Part shown: piece after piece, positions 10,008 to 18,642 of the stretch
Numbering within the stretch: position 1 is the stretch's first letter
How the letters are laid out: every line of letters starts with the position of its first letter
NCBI RefSeq assembly: GCF_030161115.1
Contig: NZ_BSPQ01000001.1
Span: 124,001-188,000, forward strand
Direction: 5' to 3'
Source of the DNA: Psychromonas marina
GTDB taxonomy: Bacteria; Pseudomonadota; Gammaproteobacteria; Enterobacterales; Psychromonadaceae
Length of the DNA: 64,000 nucleotides
Made by a program: the position numbers and the translations under genes
Notes under the pieces: model-generated
What the model saw: only the letters and a program-made list of their open reading frames with translations
Told to the model about the DNA's origin: nothing
Database searches by the model: none

Positions 10008-10115
10008 TGGCTCCTCTTGCTGGGCTTGAACCAGCGACGCAATACGCGTTGGTCAACAATACTTTGCAAGCTTCTCAGAAAAGGTTATTAACCTTTTCTT
10101 GCTGTCTAAAGAGCA
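10008..10115 (-). pseudogene. tRNA-Asn relic (3' half only), copy 2
   Basis: Near-identical to the relic at 9834-9940: the tRNA-Asn 3' half with CCA (10008-10040), then the same replacement block with the AGAAAAGGTTA palindrome. The ~175-bp unit of relic plus terminator is tandemly duplicated. Confidence 0.6.
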
Positions 10116-10144
10116 CATCTACTCAGCCAAACTAAATTTTAGAC

Positions 10145-10176
10145 AAAAAAAAGCCTGAATAAAAATTCAGGCTTTT
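10145..10176 (-). terminator. Terminator of the tRNA-Asn operon
   Basis: AAGCCTGAAT pairs perfectly with ATTCAGGCTT, followed on the minus strand by a run of T. It starts 6 bases past the CCA end of the last intact tRNA-Asn. Confidence 0.8.
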
Positions 10177-10181
10177 TAATG

Positions 10182-10257
10182 TGGCTCCTCTTGCTGGGCT
10201 TGAACCAGCGACACACGGATTAACAGTCCGTTGCTCTACCAACTGAGCTAAAGAGGA
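10182..10257 (-). tRNA. tRNA-Asn (GTT), copy 4 in transcription order
   Basis: A 76-base cloverleaf on the minus strand: acceptor TCCTCTT/AAGAGGA, D-arm AGCTCAGTTGGTAGAGC, anticodon loop CTGTTAA (anticodon GTT), T-loop GGTTCAAGCC, encoded CCA. Identical to the three copies upstream of it. Confidence 0.97.
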
Positions 10258-10345
10258 ATTGTCTTTTTCTACAACTTCAATTATGAAGTTGTTATTTTAA
10301 GTCTTACGACTCGCTACTTTCGAAAATATCAAAAGTGGCTAAATG

Positions 10346-10421
10346 TGGCTCCTCTTGCTGGGCTTGAACCAGCGACACACGGATTAACAGTCCGTTGCTC
10401 TACCAACTGAGCTAAAGAGGA
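10346..10421 (-). tRNA. tRNA-Asn (GTT), copy 3 in transcription order
   Basis: A 76-base sequence identical to the copy at 10182-10257, with anticodon GTT and encoded CCA. The spacer on its downstream side contains an ACAACTTC/GAAGTTGT hairpin also present between other copies. Confidence 0.97.
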
Positions 10422-10479
10422 ATTGTTCTTTTTAAGTCTTACGACTCGTTACTTTCAAAATTTCAAAAATAACTAAATG

Positions 10480-10555
10480 TGGCTCCTCTTGCTGGGCTTG
10501 AACCAGCGACACACGGATTAACAGTCCGTTGCTCTACCAACTGAGCTAAAGAGGA
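10480..10555 (-). tRNA. tRNA-Asn (GTT), copy 2 in transcription order
   Basis: A 76-base sequence identical to the other copies, with anticodon GTT and encoded CCA. Confidence 0.97.
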
Positions 10556-10643
10556 ATTGTCTTTTTCTACAACTTCAATTATGAAGTTGTTATTTTAAGT
10601 CTTACGACTCGCTACTTTCGAAAATATCAAAAGTGGCTAAATG

Positions 10644-10719
10644 TGGCTCCTCTTGCTGGGCTTGAACCAGCGACACACGGATTAACAGTCCGTTGCTCTA
10701 CCAACTGAGCTAAAGAGGA
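10644..10719 (-). tRNA. tRNA-Asn (GTT), copy 1 in transcription order
   Basis: A 76-base sequence identical to the other copies, with anticodon GTT and encoded CCA. It is the first intact tRNA after the operon promoter at 10861-10889. Confidence 0.97.
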
Positions 10720-10749
10720 ATTGTCTTTTCTACAAGGTTAATCCGTTGT

Positions 10750-10798
10750 AATGAATTAACAGTGTTCTCAATGGCTCTACAAACTGAGCTAAAGAGGA
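10750..10798 (-). pseudogene. tRNA-Asn relic (5' half) in the operon leader
   Basis: Minus-strand sequence begins like the intact tRNA (TCCTCTTTAGCTCAGTT then TGTAGAGC), keeps a CACTGTTAAT anticodon-loop-like stretch and then decays, with no T-arm or CCA. It lies between the operon promoter and the first intact tRNA, so it is probably transcribed as leader. Confidence 0.65.
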
Positions 10799-10860
10799 AT
10801 TGTTCTTTAAAGTCTTTTATGGAACTCGTTTTTAAACCGCAGTACCTTGAAGACGTGCGC

Positions 10861-10889
10861 AGTATATTTTTTGCTTGTGTTTCTGTCAA
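10861..10889 (-). promoter_or_regulatory. Sigma-70 promoter of the tRNA-Asn operon
   Basis: Minus strand: TTGACA (10889-10884), a 17-bp spacer, TATACT (10866-10861), then a GC-rich discriminator GCGCACG. The near-consensus boxes with a GC-rich discriminator are typical of stringently controlled stable-RNA promoters. Confidence 0.8.
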
Positions 10890-10908
10890 CAAAAAAGGCA
10901 GATAAAAA

Positions 10909-10938
10909 AACTGGTTGCCGACAATTCAAGCAACCAGT
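10909..10938 (-). terminator. Terminator after the DUF3379 gene
   Basis: Minus strand: ACTGGTTGC, 11-nt loop, GCAACCAGT, then seven T. It is 38-68 bases past the DUF3379 stop and insulates the sigma operon from the tRNA promoter. Confidence 0.8.
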
Positions 10939-10976
10939 CCTAAAATAGCCATTATTTGTCTATTTATAGTTCGATT

Positions 10977-11690
10977 TTAGATATCCCAATGAATATTGTT
11001 TTCCATCGCGCTACGTATCGCCTTTAAAGACTCATCGCGCTCACCAACAATAACCACATTCGCATTACCCATTTTTTCTGTTATGCCTTTCAAATGCTGG
11101 TTATTAAAATGTTTGGTCTCAATAAAGTCAGCATCCCCGGGGACAATAAACACGGTAATCTGGCCTTTTTCGCCCTGCACCACCATATGTAAAGCAGGTG
11201 TACCGTCTAAGCTGCAATAATTAACATAGGTAACCTCGCCTAATCCACCGTGTGCTTTTGCACCATAACGCGCTAATTTAGCATTCACCATTTTAAGATC
11301 CGCACGTTCATTGGACTGTGCGGTAAAATAGTATTCAGCTTGTACATGCTGCATCGCCACTTCACCAATATCTGAAGGGGAATGACTAAAATTATTTAAT
11401 AGTGGCAAGGTGATGCCAACAATGAATGCAATTGAGGCAGCGATAGCAATATGCCAACGTCCACTCATAATGCGTTCTTTCTCTATCGCAAAACTTTGCT
11501 CTAGTAAAATTTTATCCGCTAACCCTTCCGGTACATCGACTTTTAAAATTGCTTTTAAGTTGGCATCAAATTGCTTTGCCTCTTTGACCATCGCTTTATC
11601 TTTATCAGAATCGGCTAAACGCTGTAAAAAATCGTCACTTTTATCGTTAGGTGTTGCGGTAGCGGTATGACGAAATAAAATATCATCCAT
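10977..11690 (-). CDS. DUF3379 membrane protein, putative anti-sigma factor
   Basis: A 237-residue protein with a cytoplasmic N-terminal part (~1-125), one transmembrane helix (HIAIAASIAFIVGITLPLL, ~124-142) and an extracytoplasmic C-terminal domain. It follows an ECF sigma gene with translational overlap, the usual arrangement for an anti-sigma partner, and resembles the DUF3379 family found in that setting. A GTG four codons upstream is possible, but the ATG at 11690 has GAGG at 7-base spacing. Anti-sigma activity is inferred from topology and context. Confidence 0.78.
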   Translation of the reverse strand: MDDILFRHTATATPNDKSDDFLQRLADSDKDKAMVKEAKQFDANLKAILKVDVPEGLADKILLEQSFAIEKERIMSGRWHIAIAASIAFIVGITLPLLNNFSHSPSDIGEVAMQHVQAEYYFTAQSNERADLKMVNAKLARYGAKAHGGLGEVTYVNYCSLDGTPALHMVVQGEKGQITVFIVPGDADFIETKHFNNQHLKGITEKMGNANVVIVGERDESLKAIRSAMENNIHWDI

Positions 11691-12264
11691 GGGACGCCTC
11701 ACTTGTAGTTACACTTGTTAATGAACTTTTTAATAGGTTTTTCGCTCTAAATAAGCGTGTTAAAACGGTATTTTTATTCAAATCGAGCTGCTGCCCTATC
11801 TCTTCTGCACTAAACCCTGCTATTAATTGCAATAGAAGTGGCTCTTTATACTCATCTGATAATGTTGATATCTTACGAATTAGCAGTTCACTGTCCATCT
11901 CTTGATTGAGGTCAGAGTTGTCTGCGACATCATGATCAGCGATATCAACTAATGGATGCTGTTTACGTTCAAACCGGCGTGCATTTTCACGCCTTAAAAT
12001 AGTAAACAACCACCCCTTAGCTGACTTATCATCTAATAAGCTATCTAAGCTTTTCCATGCTCGTAGGCAAGTCTCTTGTACTAAATCCTGTGCGATATCG
12101 GGATCATGACAGATCCAATAAGCATAACGATAGAGATCTGCACTAAAGACATTAACTAATGCCTCGTAGCGTTTCTGTTGTCTGGCCATATCTAGTTTTT
12201 TATTCATGTCTATAGAGACAGATGAATCGCCACTTTTATTTCGCTTTCGAGAAAATAAACTCAT
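11683..12264 (-). CDS. ECF-type RNA polymerase sigma factor
   Basis: A 193-residue sigma-70-family factor. Region 2 (~40-105) contains YRYAYWICHDPDIAQDLVQE and LRAWKSLDS; region 4 (~130-180) has LQLIAGFSAEEIGQQLDLNK then TVLTRLFRAKNLL. It lacks regions 1 and 3, as expected for ECF factors. Its 3' end overlaps the DUF3379 gene by 8 bases, and a HAD phosphatase gene lies 35 bp upstream on the same strand. The bufferin operon starts about 1 kb away on the other strand; a regulatory link is plausible but unproved. Confidence 0.92.
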   Translation of the reverse strand: MSLFSRKRNKSGDSSVSIDMNKKLDMARQQKRYEALVNVFSADLYRYAYWICHDPDIAQDLVQETCLRAWKSLDSLLDDKSAKGWLFTILRRENARRFERKQHPLVDIADHDVADNSDLNQEMDSELLIRKISTLSDEYKEPLLLQLIAGFSAEEIGQQLDLNKNTVLTRLFRAKNLLKSSLTSVTTSEASHG

Positions 12265-12299
12265 TTATATACATTCCTATTTCTTAAACGATTGATTTA

Positions 12300-13055
12300 T
12301 CAATTTTTAAAGGAAAATTTTTCTGACAGTAAATTGGCTAACTGTAACACCCCTGCGCTATGTGATGCTGTTAATTTGATGGTGTTAGGGTTTTTATCAA
12401 GCCAAGGGGTTAGTTCATCGCGGTAATTTGCTACCACAGCTCGGTAACCAAGCTCATCACGTTCTAGCATTGCAATATCATTGCTTGAGTCACCAACCAC
12501 TGCTATCGATTTTTTTTCAATAGAGAACATTTCGGCCCAATGAAGAATCGCCTCACCCTTGCCTGAATTGGCTGGCAAGATATCAAGAAACCAATCATGG
12601 GAGTAAACAACTTTACAGGCAATGCCCTCACGCTTAAATGAGGCGATCAACTCACTCGCCTGTTGATCTTTGTCGTGGCCTAAATAAGTTATCTTAAAAG
12701 GCCCCTGCTGTTCATCCGGTGCAAGCTCAAAACCTTTATCTTGCATATGCTGATGAATCGCTTCTTTATCCCAGTTGTTTTCTTGCAGCGTAATCCAACT
12801 ATCAAGGAGACTATTATCAAAGTAGATTTCAGATCCCACCGCACAGATAGCAAGCTTGGGTTTGGGGAAATGTTTTAGATCATTTAATGCATGGCTTAAC
12901 TCTCTGCCCGTCGCGATTGCAAAATTCACCGTAGGGTTCTGGTGAAGAAAATCGATCAATGCTTGTTCATGCTCTTTATTACCACCTAATAAGGTGCCAT
13001 CAATATCGCAAATTAACCATGATGATGGATGCTTATAACTTATTGTATTTACCAC
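12300..13055 (-). CDS. HAD-superfamily phosphatase (sucrose-phosphatase-like, Cof type)
   Basis: A HAD hydrolase with motif I DIDGTLLGG, motif II in AIATGRE, and the late motifs KGEAILHWAEM and VVGDSSNDIAMLE with the metal-binding Asp pair. The C2-type cap and order fit the sucrose-phosphatase/Cof group; the substrate is unknown. A longer ATG start at 13115 has no ribosome site and adds an atypical N-terminus; GTG at 13055 has AAGGA nine bases upstream and is preferred. It precedes the ECF sigma gene by 35 bp and may share its transcript. Confidence 0.85.
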   Translation of the reverse strand: MVNTISYKHPSSWLICDIDGTLLGGNKEHEQALIDFLHQNPTVNFAIATGRELSHALNDLKHFPKPKLAICAVGSEIYFDNSLLDSWITLQENNWDKEAIHQHMQDKGFELAPDEQQGPFKITYLGHDKDQQASELIASFKREGIACKVVYSHDWFLDILPANSGKGEAILHWAEMFSIEKKSIAVVGDSSNDIAMLERDELGYRAVVANYRDELTPWLDKNPNTIKLTASHSAGVLQLANLLSEKFSFKN

Positions 13056-13230
13056 GCTTTCAGTTCCTTTATAGGTGGTTATTGTACGTATTACCGCTAC
13101 AATGTTAAAAAACATTTAAATAAATGTGAAATTTTTTATCTGCTCACACGGTATCTATTAGTGATTGTCACGAAAAAGTATATACCTATATACAACCATA
13201 TTGTTTAAATAACTTGCAAAGGAATATCTC

Positions 13231-13491
13231 ATGAAAAAATCTAATTTAGCATTAGCAGCAACAGTTTCAACACTTATCGCTGTAGGTAGTTCATTAGTTT
13301 CAGCACCTGCGATGGCAGCAGGAAAAGAGAAATGTTACGGCGTTGCTGCCGCTGGTCAAAATGATTGTGCAACCAAAAACAGCTCATGCGCTGGTACTTC
13401 TAAAGTTGACAACCAAGGTGATGCATTTATCGCAGTACCAAAGGGATTATGCGGCAAGTTAACAGGCGGTAGCTTAAAACCTAAATCTTAA
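13231..13491 (+). CDS. bufA1: DUF2282 bufferin-type RiPP precursor (BufA1 family)
   Basis: An 86-residue exported peptide: signal peptide ending in APAMAA (cleavage after residue ~30), then a short core with four cysteines (C35, C46, C53, C74) in the DUF2282 pattern [13 protein letters not shown] ... SSCAGTS ... GLCGKL. DUF2282 peptides are substrates of MNIO enzymes, which convert cysteines to thiooxazole-type groups; bufferins bind copper in the periplasm. The MNIO gene follows directly after a hairpin. Modification and copper role are inferred from the family. Confidence 0.9.
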   Translation: MKKSNLALAATVSTLIAVGSSLVSAPAMAAGKEKCYGVAAAGQNDCATKNSSCAGTSKVDNQGDAFIAVPKGLCGKLTGGSLKPKS

Positions 13492-13509
13492 TTAGCTAAC
13501 GAATATTAG

Positions 13510-13530
13510 AGGGGGAGAAGTCCCCCTTTT
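13510..13530 (+). terminator. Hairpin between precursor and modifying-enzyme genes
   Basis: AGGGGG-AGAAGT-CCCCCT followed by TTT, directly after the precursor stop and just before the MNIO ribosome site (AAAAGGA). Such a weak terminator/attenuator would give more precursor than enzyme, as is common in RiPP operons. Confidence 0.6.
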
Positions 13531-13545
13531 AAAAGGAATATTATT

Positions 13546-14412
13546 GTGAATAAAATAGAAAAATCAGCCGTTGGTATTGGACTACGTAGTCCGCATTACC
13601 AAGCAGTCTTAACTAGCCAACCTAAAGTGGGCTTTTTAGAGATACACAGCGAGAACTATTTTAATGCGCACAGCAAAAACTACTATTACCTTGAGCAGAT
13701 AGCACCGGATTATCCCATGAGCTTTCATGGTATCGGTTTATCGTTAGGTAGCAGTGAACCGATTAGTAAACAGCACCTTAAAAAGTTAAAAACATTAGTT
13801 GATCGGTTTCAGCCGGCATTAATATCTGACCATTTAAGTTGGTGTTCATTACAGGGAAATTTTTTTAACGACTTATTACCCATTCCCTATACCCAAGAAG
13901 CACTTAATTGCTTTATCGATAACGTGAATCAAGTACAGGACTATCTTCAACGTCAAATTTTGATCGAAAACCCCTCTTCTTATTTAGAATATAAAAACAT
14001 CGAGATGAGTGAGCCCGAATTTATTAATAATATAAGTCAACATACTGGCTGTGGTTTGTTATTAGATTTAAATAACATCTATGTGAGTGCGATAAATCAA
14101 CAATTTTCAGTACAAAAATACTTAGATGCTATTGATCATAGTGCGGTACAGGAGATTCATTTAGCGGGGCATACAGAAAAAAAAATAGACAATAGTCGCC
14201 TATTAATAGATACCCACAGTACCCTGGTAAGTCAGCCGGTTTGGGATATTTACCAGCAATATATCCATACTACTCACAGCGATGCGGTTACCCTGATTGA
14301 ATGGGACGTGGAACTACCAACACTTGATATTTTGCTTGGTGAAGCAGGCAAAGCTACCTCCATACGAGATGAAGCATCAAAAAAATCGCTGATGGCAGAG
14401 GTATCGCTATGA
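13546..14412 (+). CDS. bufB: MNIO-family (DUF692) RiPP-modifying enzyme
   Basis: A 288-residue TIM-barrel multinuclear non-haem iron oxidase. Metal-ligand segments typical of DUF692 are present: FLEIHSENYF (~30-39), SFHGIGLSLGS (~59-69), ISDHLSW (~98-104), IENPSSY (~140-146), LLLDLNNIYVS (~170-180), EIHLAGH (~204-210) and the DTHST segment (~222-226). Family members oxidise precursor cysteines to oxazolone/thiooxazole groups. It starts with GTG after AAAAGGA and overlaps the next gene by 4 bases (ATGA). Partner recognition of the DUF2282 peptide is inferred from adjacency. Confidence 0.92.
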   Translation: MNKIEKSAVGIGLRSPHYQAVLTSQPKVGFLEIHSENYFNAHSKNYYYLEQIAPDYPMSFHGIGLSLGSSEPISKQHLKKLKTLVDRFQPALISDHLSWCSLQGNFFNDLLPIPYTQEALNCFIDNVNQVQDYLQRQILIENPSSYLEYKNIEMSEPEFINNISQHTGCGLLLDLNNIYVSAINQQFSVQKYLDAIDHSAVQEIHLAGHTEKKIDNSRLLIDTHSTLVSQPVWDIYQQYIHTTHSDAVTLIEWDVELPTLDILLGEAGKATSIRDEASKKSLMAEVSL

Positions 14413-15161
14413 AATTAAATCAGTTACAAGCACAGTTTTCAGCGGCACTTTTTTATCAGCATGATAATATAACAGATGCTATTAAAGAGACGCAATCTGT
14501 TACCCCTTTACAGCGTTTACAGGTTTACCGTAACAGTTTTATCATGGGCGTAACCGAAGCGTTAGCAATCACTTACCAACATACTAGCGCATTAGTGGGC
14601 GAAGAATTTTTTAACAGTGTCAGCCGAGCATTTATATTAAACAACCCGCCCTTAGAGAACAACATAATGACCTACGGCTTAGGTTTTAACGAGTATCTAG
14701 CCACATTGCCTCAGCTAACAGAAATGCCTTATATCGCTGAAATGGCGCGCTTTGAATGGTTATTAGAACAAACCAGTAATGCTGAAGTGGAAGATAAACA
14801 ATTTGATACCACGCAGCTGGCATTGGTGCCAGAAAATCAGTTAAACCAATTACTATTCCAGGTTGCTACACAAATAACACTTTTTGATAGCCAACAAAAT
14901 ATAAGTCAACTTTATCAGATGATCATTGCTGATGCAGTGGTAGAAAGCGACCTGAATAATGCTTGTTATGTGGCTTTAAAGAAACAGCCTGATTTTCGTA
15001 TTGAACTCATTTCTCTGAACCAACAACAATTTTTACTGCTGCAGCAGATAATTGCAGGAAAGACCTTGGGAGAAGTGTCAGTCGACCTTCACCAGCAACT
15101 GCCCATATTATTAGAAAAACAACTAATTAACGGATTCACGATCACTAAGGATAAACGATGA
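14409..15161 (+). CDS. bufC: DUF2063 MNIO partner protein (BufC/HvfC type)
   Basis: A 250-residue protein with the N-terminal DUF2063 domain (~5-95; LQVYRNSFIMGVTEALAITY) and a variable C-terminal half. In MNIO operons this protein is the recognition partner that presents the precursor to the oxidase. It overlaps the genes on both sides by 4 bases, so the four genes are translationally coupled. Confidence 0.88.
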   Translation: MKLNQLQAQFSAALFYQHDNITDAIKETQSVTPLQRLQVYRNSFIMGVTEALAITYQHTSALVGEEFFNSVSRAFILNNPPLENNIMTYGLGFNEYLATLPQLTEMPYIAEMARFEWLLEQTSNAEVEDKQFDTTQLALVPENQLNQLLFQVATQITLFDSQQNISQLYQMIIADAVVESDLNNACYVALKKQPDFRIELISLNQQQFLLLQQIIAGKTLGEVSVDLHQQLPILLEKQLINGFTITKDKR

Positions 15162-15607
15162 AAAAATTATTTGAGCTTTACCAATCAATCGTCGACAAGA
15201 TGCTTTGTTACTTTACGCCCCTCTTACTACTCTTTACGCGCCTTTGGGTGGCAAGTATATTTTTAAAATCGGGATATTTAAAAATTACCACCTGGGATAG
15301 CACGCTGTACCTTTTTGAGGAAGAGTATCAAGTTCCCATTATTCCTTGGGAGTTGGCTGCTTATCTAGGCACCGCTGCAGAGCTTATTTTACCTATATTC
15401 ATCATACTAGGGTTATTAACTCGCCCTATGTCGGTAGCTCTGTTTGCCGTTAATGCTACAGCCGTTATCTCCTACCCGGTATTATGGGAAGGCGGATTTT
15501 ACGACCATCAGTTATGGGGAGCAATGATTCTAATGAATATCGTTTGGGGTGGCGGTGCGATTTCTGCAGATCACCTACTCAAGAAACGCTTTACGAGTGC
15601 TAAATAG
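15158..15607 (+). CDS. DoxX-family membrane protein
   Basis: A 149-residue integral membrane protein with about four helices and the DoxX pattern (FTRLWVASIFLKSGYLKI, ~24-41; AAELILPIFIILGLLTRP, ~70-87). DoxX proteins commonly close bufferin/HvfABCX-type operons, suggesting a redox or transport role linked to the modified peptide at the membrane. The exact function is not known. Confidence 0.85.
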   Translation: MKKLFELYQSIVDKMLCYFTPLLLLFTRLWVASIFLKSGYLKITTWDSTLYLFEEEYQVPIIPWELAAYLGTAAELILPIFIILGLLTRPMSVALFAVNATAVISYPVLWEGGFYDHQLWGAMILMNIVWGGGAISADHLLKKRFTSAK

Positions 15608-15617
15608 GTTTACTCAA

Positions 15618-15645
15618 AACGAGGAGAAATAATTCTCTCCTCGTT
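15618..15645. terminator. Bidirectional terminator between bufferin operon and 161-aa gene
   Basis: AACGAGGAGA / TCTCCTCGTT, a perfect 10-bp stem with an 8-nt loop, between two converging genes. Confidence 0.75.
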
Positions 15646-15653
15646 ACTAAAAA

Positions 15654-16139
15654 CTAACGTTGTACCATAAAATCAAAGCTCACCAACTCTTGCAACTCGC
15701 CATTATCAACCGTTATTTCTAACGACCAGATCATCTGTGCTGTTGTACACGATCCGACTAATGTGTTGGCACTAAATAGTTGCTCTTCAGATCGTTTAAA
15801 TGTCACTGGAATTCTGCCCATAAACATCGTTTTACCGACTATTTGAGCCTTACTGACAACCATATTTTTGGTTGGTAATAACAGTTCAAAATCAATCCAT
15901 TCTTCAGCCTTAATTGGCAAATTTTTAACCGACAATAAAAACGTTCCTTGCTCAGTTAAAAACTCACAGGCGGTTAGATAGTCACAACGTAAAAGACTAA
16001 TATTTTGCTTTTCTTCTACTTGTTGCGATACCTCAACAACCTCATTTTGCTCAGAAAAATCAAAGGTTCTCCAAAAAAACAACACTAATAAAACCCCAAG
16101 CATGAACAATAATTGAGCCAACCTGCCTTTTGTTAACAT
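15654..16139 (-). CDS. Membrane-anchored hypothetical protein beside the cbb3 cluster
   Basis: A 161-residue protein with one N-terminal transmembrane helix (LAQLLFMLGVLLVLFFW, ~7-23) and a soluble, probably periplasmic domain with three cysteines (C52, C58, C131). It is divergently transcribed from ccoN, across a 220-bp gap. No family recognised; a role linked to oxidase assembly is only a guess from position. Confidence 0.7.
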   Translation of the reverse strand: MLTKGRLAQLLFMLGVLLVLFFWRTFDFSEQNEVVEVSQQVEEKQNISLLRCDYLTACEFLTEQGTFLLSVKNLPIKAEEWIDFELLLPTKNMVVSKAQIVGKTMFMGRIPVTFKRSEEQLFSANTLVGSCTTAQMIWSLEITVDNGELQELVSFDFMVQR

Positions 16140-16359
16140 TTTAATTCCTTGTGAAAATAGTGGTTAACGCGCATTTCTTAACATAAAAATGTATTTTATT
16201 AACAAATTATCAACGCGAATCTATTCATTTTTTTTATTATCGCGTACACTCCCGAACAAGTGAAGCCGTCTTAAATTTTTTATTTAAAATTGCTTTATTT
16301 AATTCTTATTATTGCGTCATCACGGACGTACATTATAAAACATGCATGGAATCACAATA

Positions 16360-17793
16360 ATGACAACCGCAACGATAACTCAACCTGACTACAACATGAA
16401 AGTTGTTCGTCAGTTTACACTTACCACCATTTTATGGGGTATTATAGGCATGGCTGTTGGGGTGCTAATTGCAGCACAACTCGTCTGGCCCGCTTTAAAT
16501 TTCGATACGCCTTGGCTAACTTACAGCCGCTTACGTCCGCTACATACCAATGCCGTTATTTTTGCATTTGGTACGTCAGCATTAATGGCAACCTCTTTCT
16601 ACGTAGTACAACGTACCTGTCAAACAAGGCTGTTTGGTGGACCACTTGCTTCTATCGTATTTTGGGGATGGCAGTTAGTTATTCTTTCTGCCGTTATCAC
16701 GCTGCCGTTAGGTTACACAACCTCAAAAGAATATGCAGAACTGGAATGGCCAATTGATCTACTGATCACCGCCGTTTGGGTTGTCTATGCAATTGTATTC
16801 TTCGGCACCATGGCAATACGTAAAACGTCACATATTTATGTGGCAAACTGGTTCTTCGGTGCATTTATCTTAACCGTTGCGGTTTTACACATTGTTAACA
16901 GCATGGCAATCCCAGTTTCATTGGGCAGCATGAAATCTTACTCGATTTATGCAGGCGCAGTAGATGCAATGGTACAGTGGTGGTACGGACACAACGCCGT
17001 TGGTTTCTTGCTGACAGCTGGTTTCTTGGGCATGATGTATTACTTTGTCCCTAAACAAGCTAATCGCCCTGTTTACTCTTACCGTTTATCTATCGTGCAT
17101 TTTTGGGCATTGATTGCCGTTTATATCTGGGCAGGCCCACATCACCTTCACTACACAGCACTACCTGATTGGGCTCAATCGTTAGGTATGGTGATGTCAC
17201 TGATTCTGTTTGCTCCATCTTGGGGTGGCATGATCAACGGTATCATGACGTTATCTGGTGCTTGGCATAAATTACGTACCGATCCTATCCTACGTTTCCT
17301 CGTTGTTTCTCTGTCTTTCTACGGTATGTCTACCTTTGAAGGCCCGATGATGGCGATTAAAACGGTTAATGCATTATCACATTACACTGACTGGACGGTA
17401 GGTCACGTTCACTCTGGTGCACTTGGTTGGGTTGCAATGGTATCGATTGGTGCTATTTACCACTTAATCCCACGTTTATTCGGTCAACAAGGTATGTACA
17501 GTGTTGCATTGATTAACCTACATTTCTGGATGGCAACGATCGGAACAGTGTTATATATCGTCGCAATGTGGATCTCAGGTGTTATGCAAGGTCTGATGTG
17601 GAGAGCGGTGAATGCCGATGGCACATTAACTTATACCTTTGTAGAGTCATTAGAGAAGTCATACCCATTCTACACAATCCGTTTCTTTGGCGGTCTTGTG
17701 TTCTTATCAGGCATGCTCATCATGGCTTACAATACATACAAAACGATTACAGCTGAAAAAGGCTCAATCAAACCTCAAGAACTTGGGGAGTAA
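16360..17793 (+). CDS. ccoN: cbb3-type cytochrome c oxidase subunit I
   Basis: Catalytic subunit of the high-affinity terminal oxidase, with a 12-helix haem-copper fold. Haem and CuB histidines are visible in [10 protein letters not shown] (~55-64), [11 protein letters not shown] (~207-217), [14 protein letters not shown] (~259-272) and [16 protein letters not shown] (~345-360). An upstream in-frame ATG at 16342 lacks a ribosome site; starting at 16360 gives 477 residues, the usual length. Head of ccoNOQP. No clear FNR box was found in the 200 bp upstream. Confidence 0.96.
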   Translation: MTTATITQPDYNMKVVRQFTLTTILWGIIGMAVGVLIAAQLVWPALNFDTPWLTYSRLRPLHTNAVIFAFGTSALMATSFYVVQRTCQTRLFGGPLASIVFWGWQLVILSAVITLPLGYTTSKEYAELEWPIDLLITAVWVVYAIVFFGTMAIRKTSHIYVANWFFGAFILTVAVLHIVNSMAIPVSLGSMKSYSIYAGAVDAMVQWWYGHNAVGFLLTAGFLGMMYYFVPKQANRPVYSYRLSIVHFWALIAVYIWAGPHHLHYTALPDWAQSLGMVMSLILFAPSWGGMINGIMTLSGAWHKLRTDPILRFLVVSLSFYGMSTFEGPMMAIKTVNALSHYTDWTVGHVHSGALGWVAMVSIGAIYHLIPRLFGQQGMYSVALINLHFWMATIGTVLYIVAMWISGVMQGLMWRAVNADGTLTYTFVESLEKSYPFYTIRFFGGLVFLSGMLIMAYNTYKTITAEKGSIKPQELGE

Positions 17794-17796
17794 TTT

Positions 17797-18399
17797 ATGA
17801 AACATGAATTTATTGAAAAAAATGTTGGTTTATTAGCTATCTTAATCATTGTCGCAATTAGCTTTGGTGGACTAGCACAAATCACGCCTCTTTTATTCCA
17901 AAAAGAGACCAACGAGCCGGTAGATACATTACGTCCTTACACAGCACTTGAGATGGAAGGTCGTGATATTTACATTAAAGAAGGTTGTCATACTTGTCAT
18001 AGCCAGATGATCCGCCCTTTCCGAGCGGAAACAGAGCGTTACGGTCATTACAGTGTTGCTGGTGAGCACGTTTGGGAACATCCATTCCTATGGGGTTCTA
18101 AACGTACCGGTCCAGATTTAGCACGTGTAGGCCAACGTTACTCTGATGCTTGGCATGAAGTTCACCTGATTAACCCTCGTGATGTAGTGCCACAATCAAA
18201 TATGCCCGGCTTCCCATGGTTAATGGAAAACGTATTAACTGGTGAAGACACACAACGTAAACTTGAAATATTCCGTGATAATTTTGGTGTGCCATACACT
18301 GATCAAGATATCGCCGGAGCACAAGCGGCCGTTGAAGGGAAAACAGAAATGCAAGCATTGATCGCATACCTGCAATCACTCGGTCACGCATTTCAATAA
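17797..18399 (+). CDS. ccoO: cbb3-type cytochrome c oxidase subunit II (mono-haem)
   Basis: A 200-residue membrane-anchored c-type cytochrome. N-terminal helix (~10-30), then the haem-c site CHTCH (~65-69) followed by [14 protein letters not shown], which is characteristic of CcoO. It starts 3 bp after ccoN. It passes electrons from CcoP to CcoN. Confidence 0.96.
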   Translation: MKHEFIEKNVGLLAILIIVAISFGGLAQITPLLFQKETNEPVDTLRPYTALEMEGRDIYIKEGCHTCHSQMIRPFRAETERYGHYSVAGEHVWEHPFLWGSKRTGPDLARVGQRYSDAWHEVHLINPRDVVPQSNMPGFPWLMENVLTGEDTQRKLEIFRDNFGVPYTDQDIAGAQAAVEGKTEMQALIAYLQSLGHAFQ

Positions 18400-18450
18400 A
18401 CAATGATAAAAGTGCCTAGTTACCTAGGCACTAAAGCTGCTGGAGGCTTT

Positions 18451-18642
18451 ATGGATTTCGCAACGTTTAATGGACTATACACTCTGTTCTTAATCGTCAT
18501 CTTCGTTGCTTTGATTTTTTGGGCATACAGTAAAAAACAAAAAAAACAGTTTGATGATATTGCCAACTCTATTTTTGATGAGTCACAGGACTTAACAAAT
18601 ACAGATGGTGAAAACAGAAAACAGTCAGGAGTTAAAAAATAA
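18451..18642 (+). CDS. ccoQ: cbb3-type cytochrome c oxidase subunit CcoQ
   Basis: A 63-residue protein with one transmembrane helix (LYTLFLIVIFVALIFWAYS) and a charged tail, as in CcoQ/FixQ, which stabilises the oxidase. The reading frame is open back to 18403, but GGAGG at 18442-18446 places the start at 18451. Stop and ccoP start overlap (TAATG). Confidence 0.9.
   Translation: MDFATFNGLYTLFLIVIFVALIFWAYSKKQKKQFDDIANSIFDESQDLTNTDGENRKQSGVKK

Noticed and set aside
10710..10892. A 60-codon frame on the minus strand
   Set aside because: It covers the tRNA-Asn promoter, leader relic and the 5' end of a tRNA; not a credible gene.
16200..16213. A possible FNR box upstream of ccoN (TAACA-AATT-ATCAA)
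   Set aside because: Only one half matches the consensus; the other half has almost no fit.
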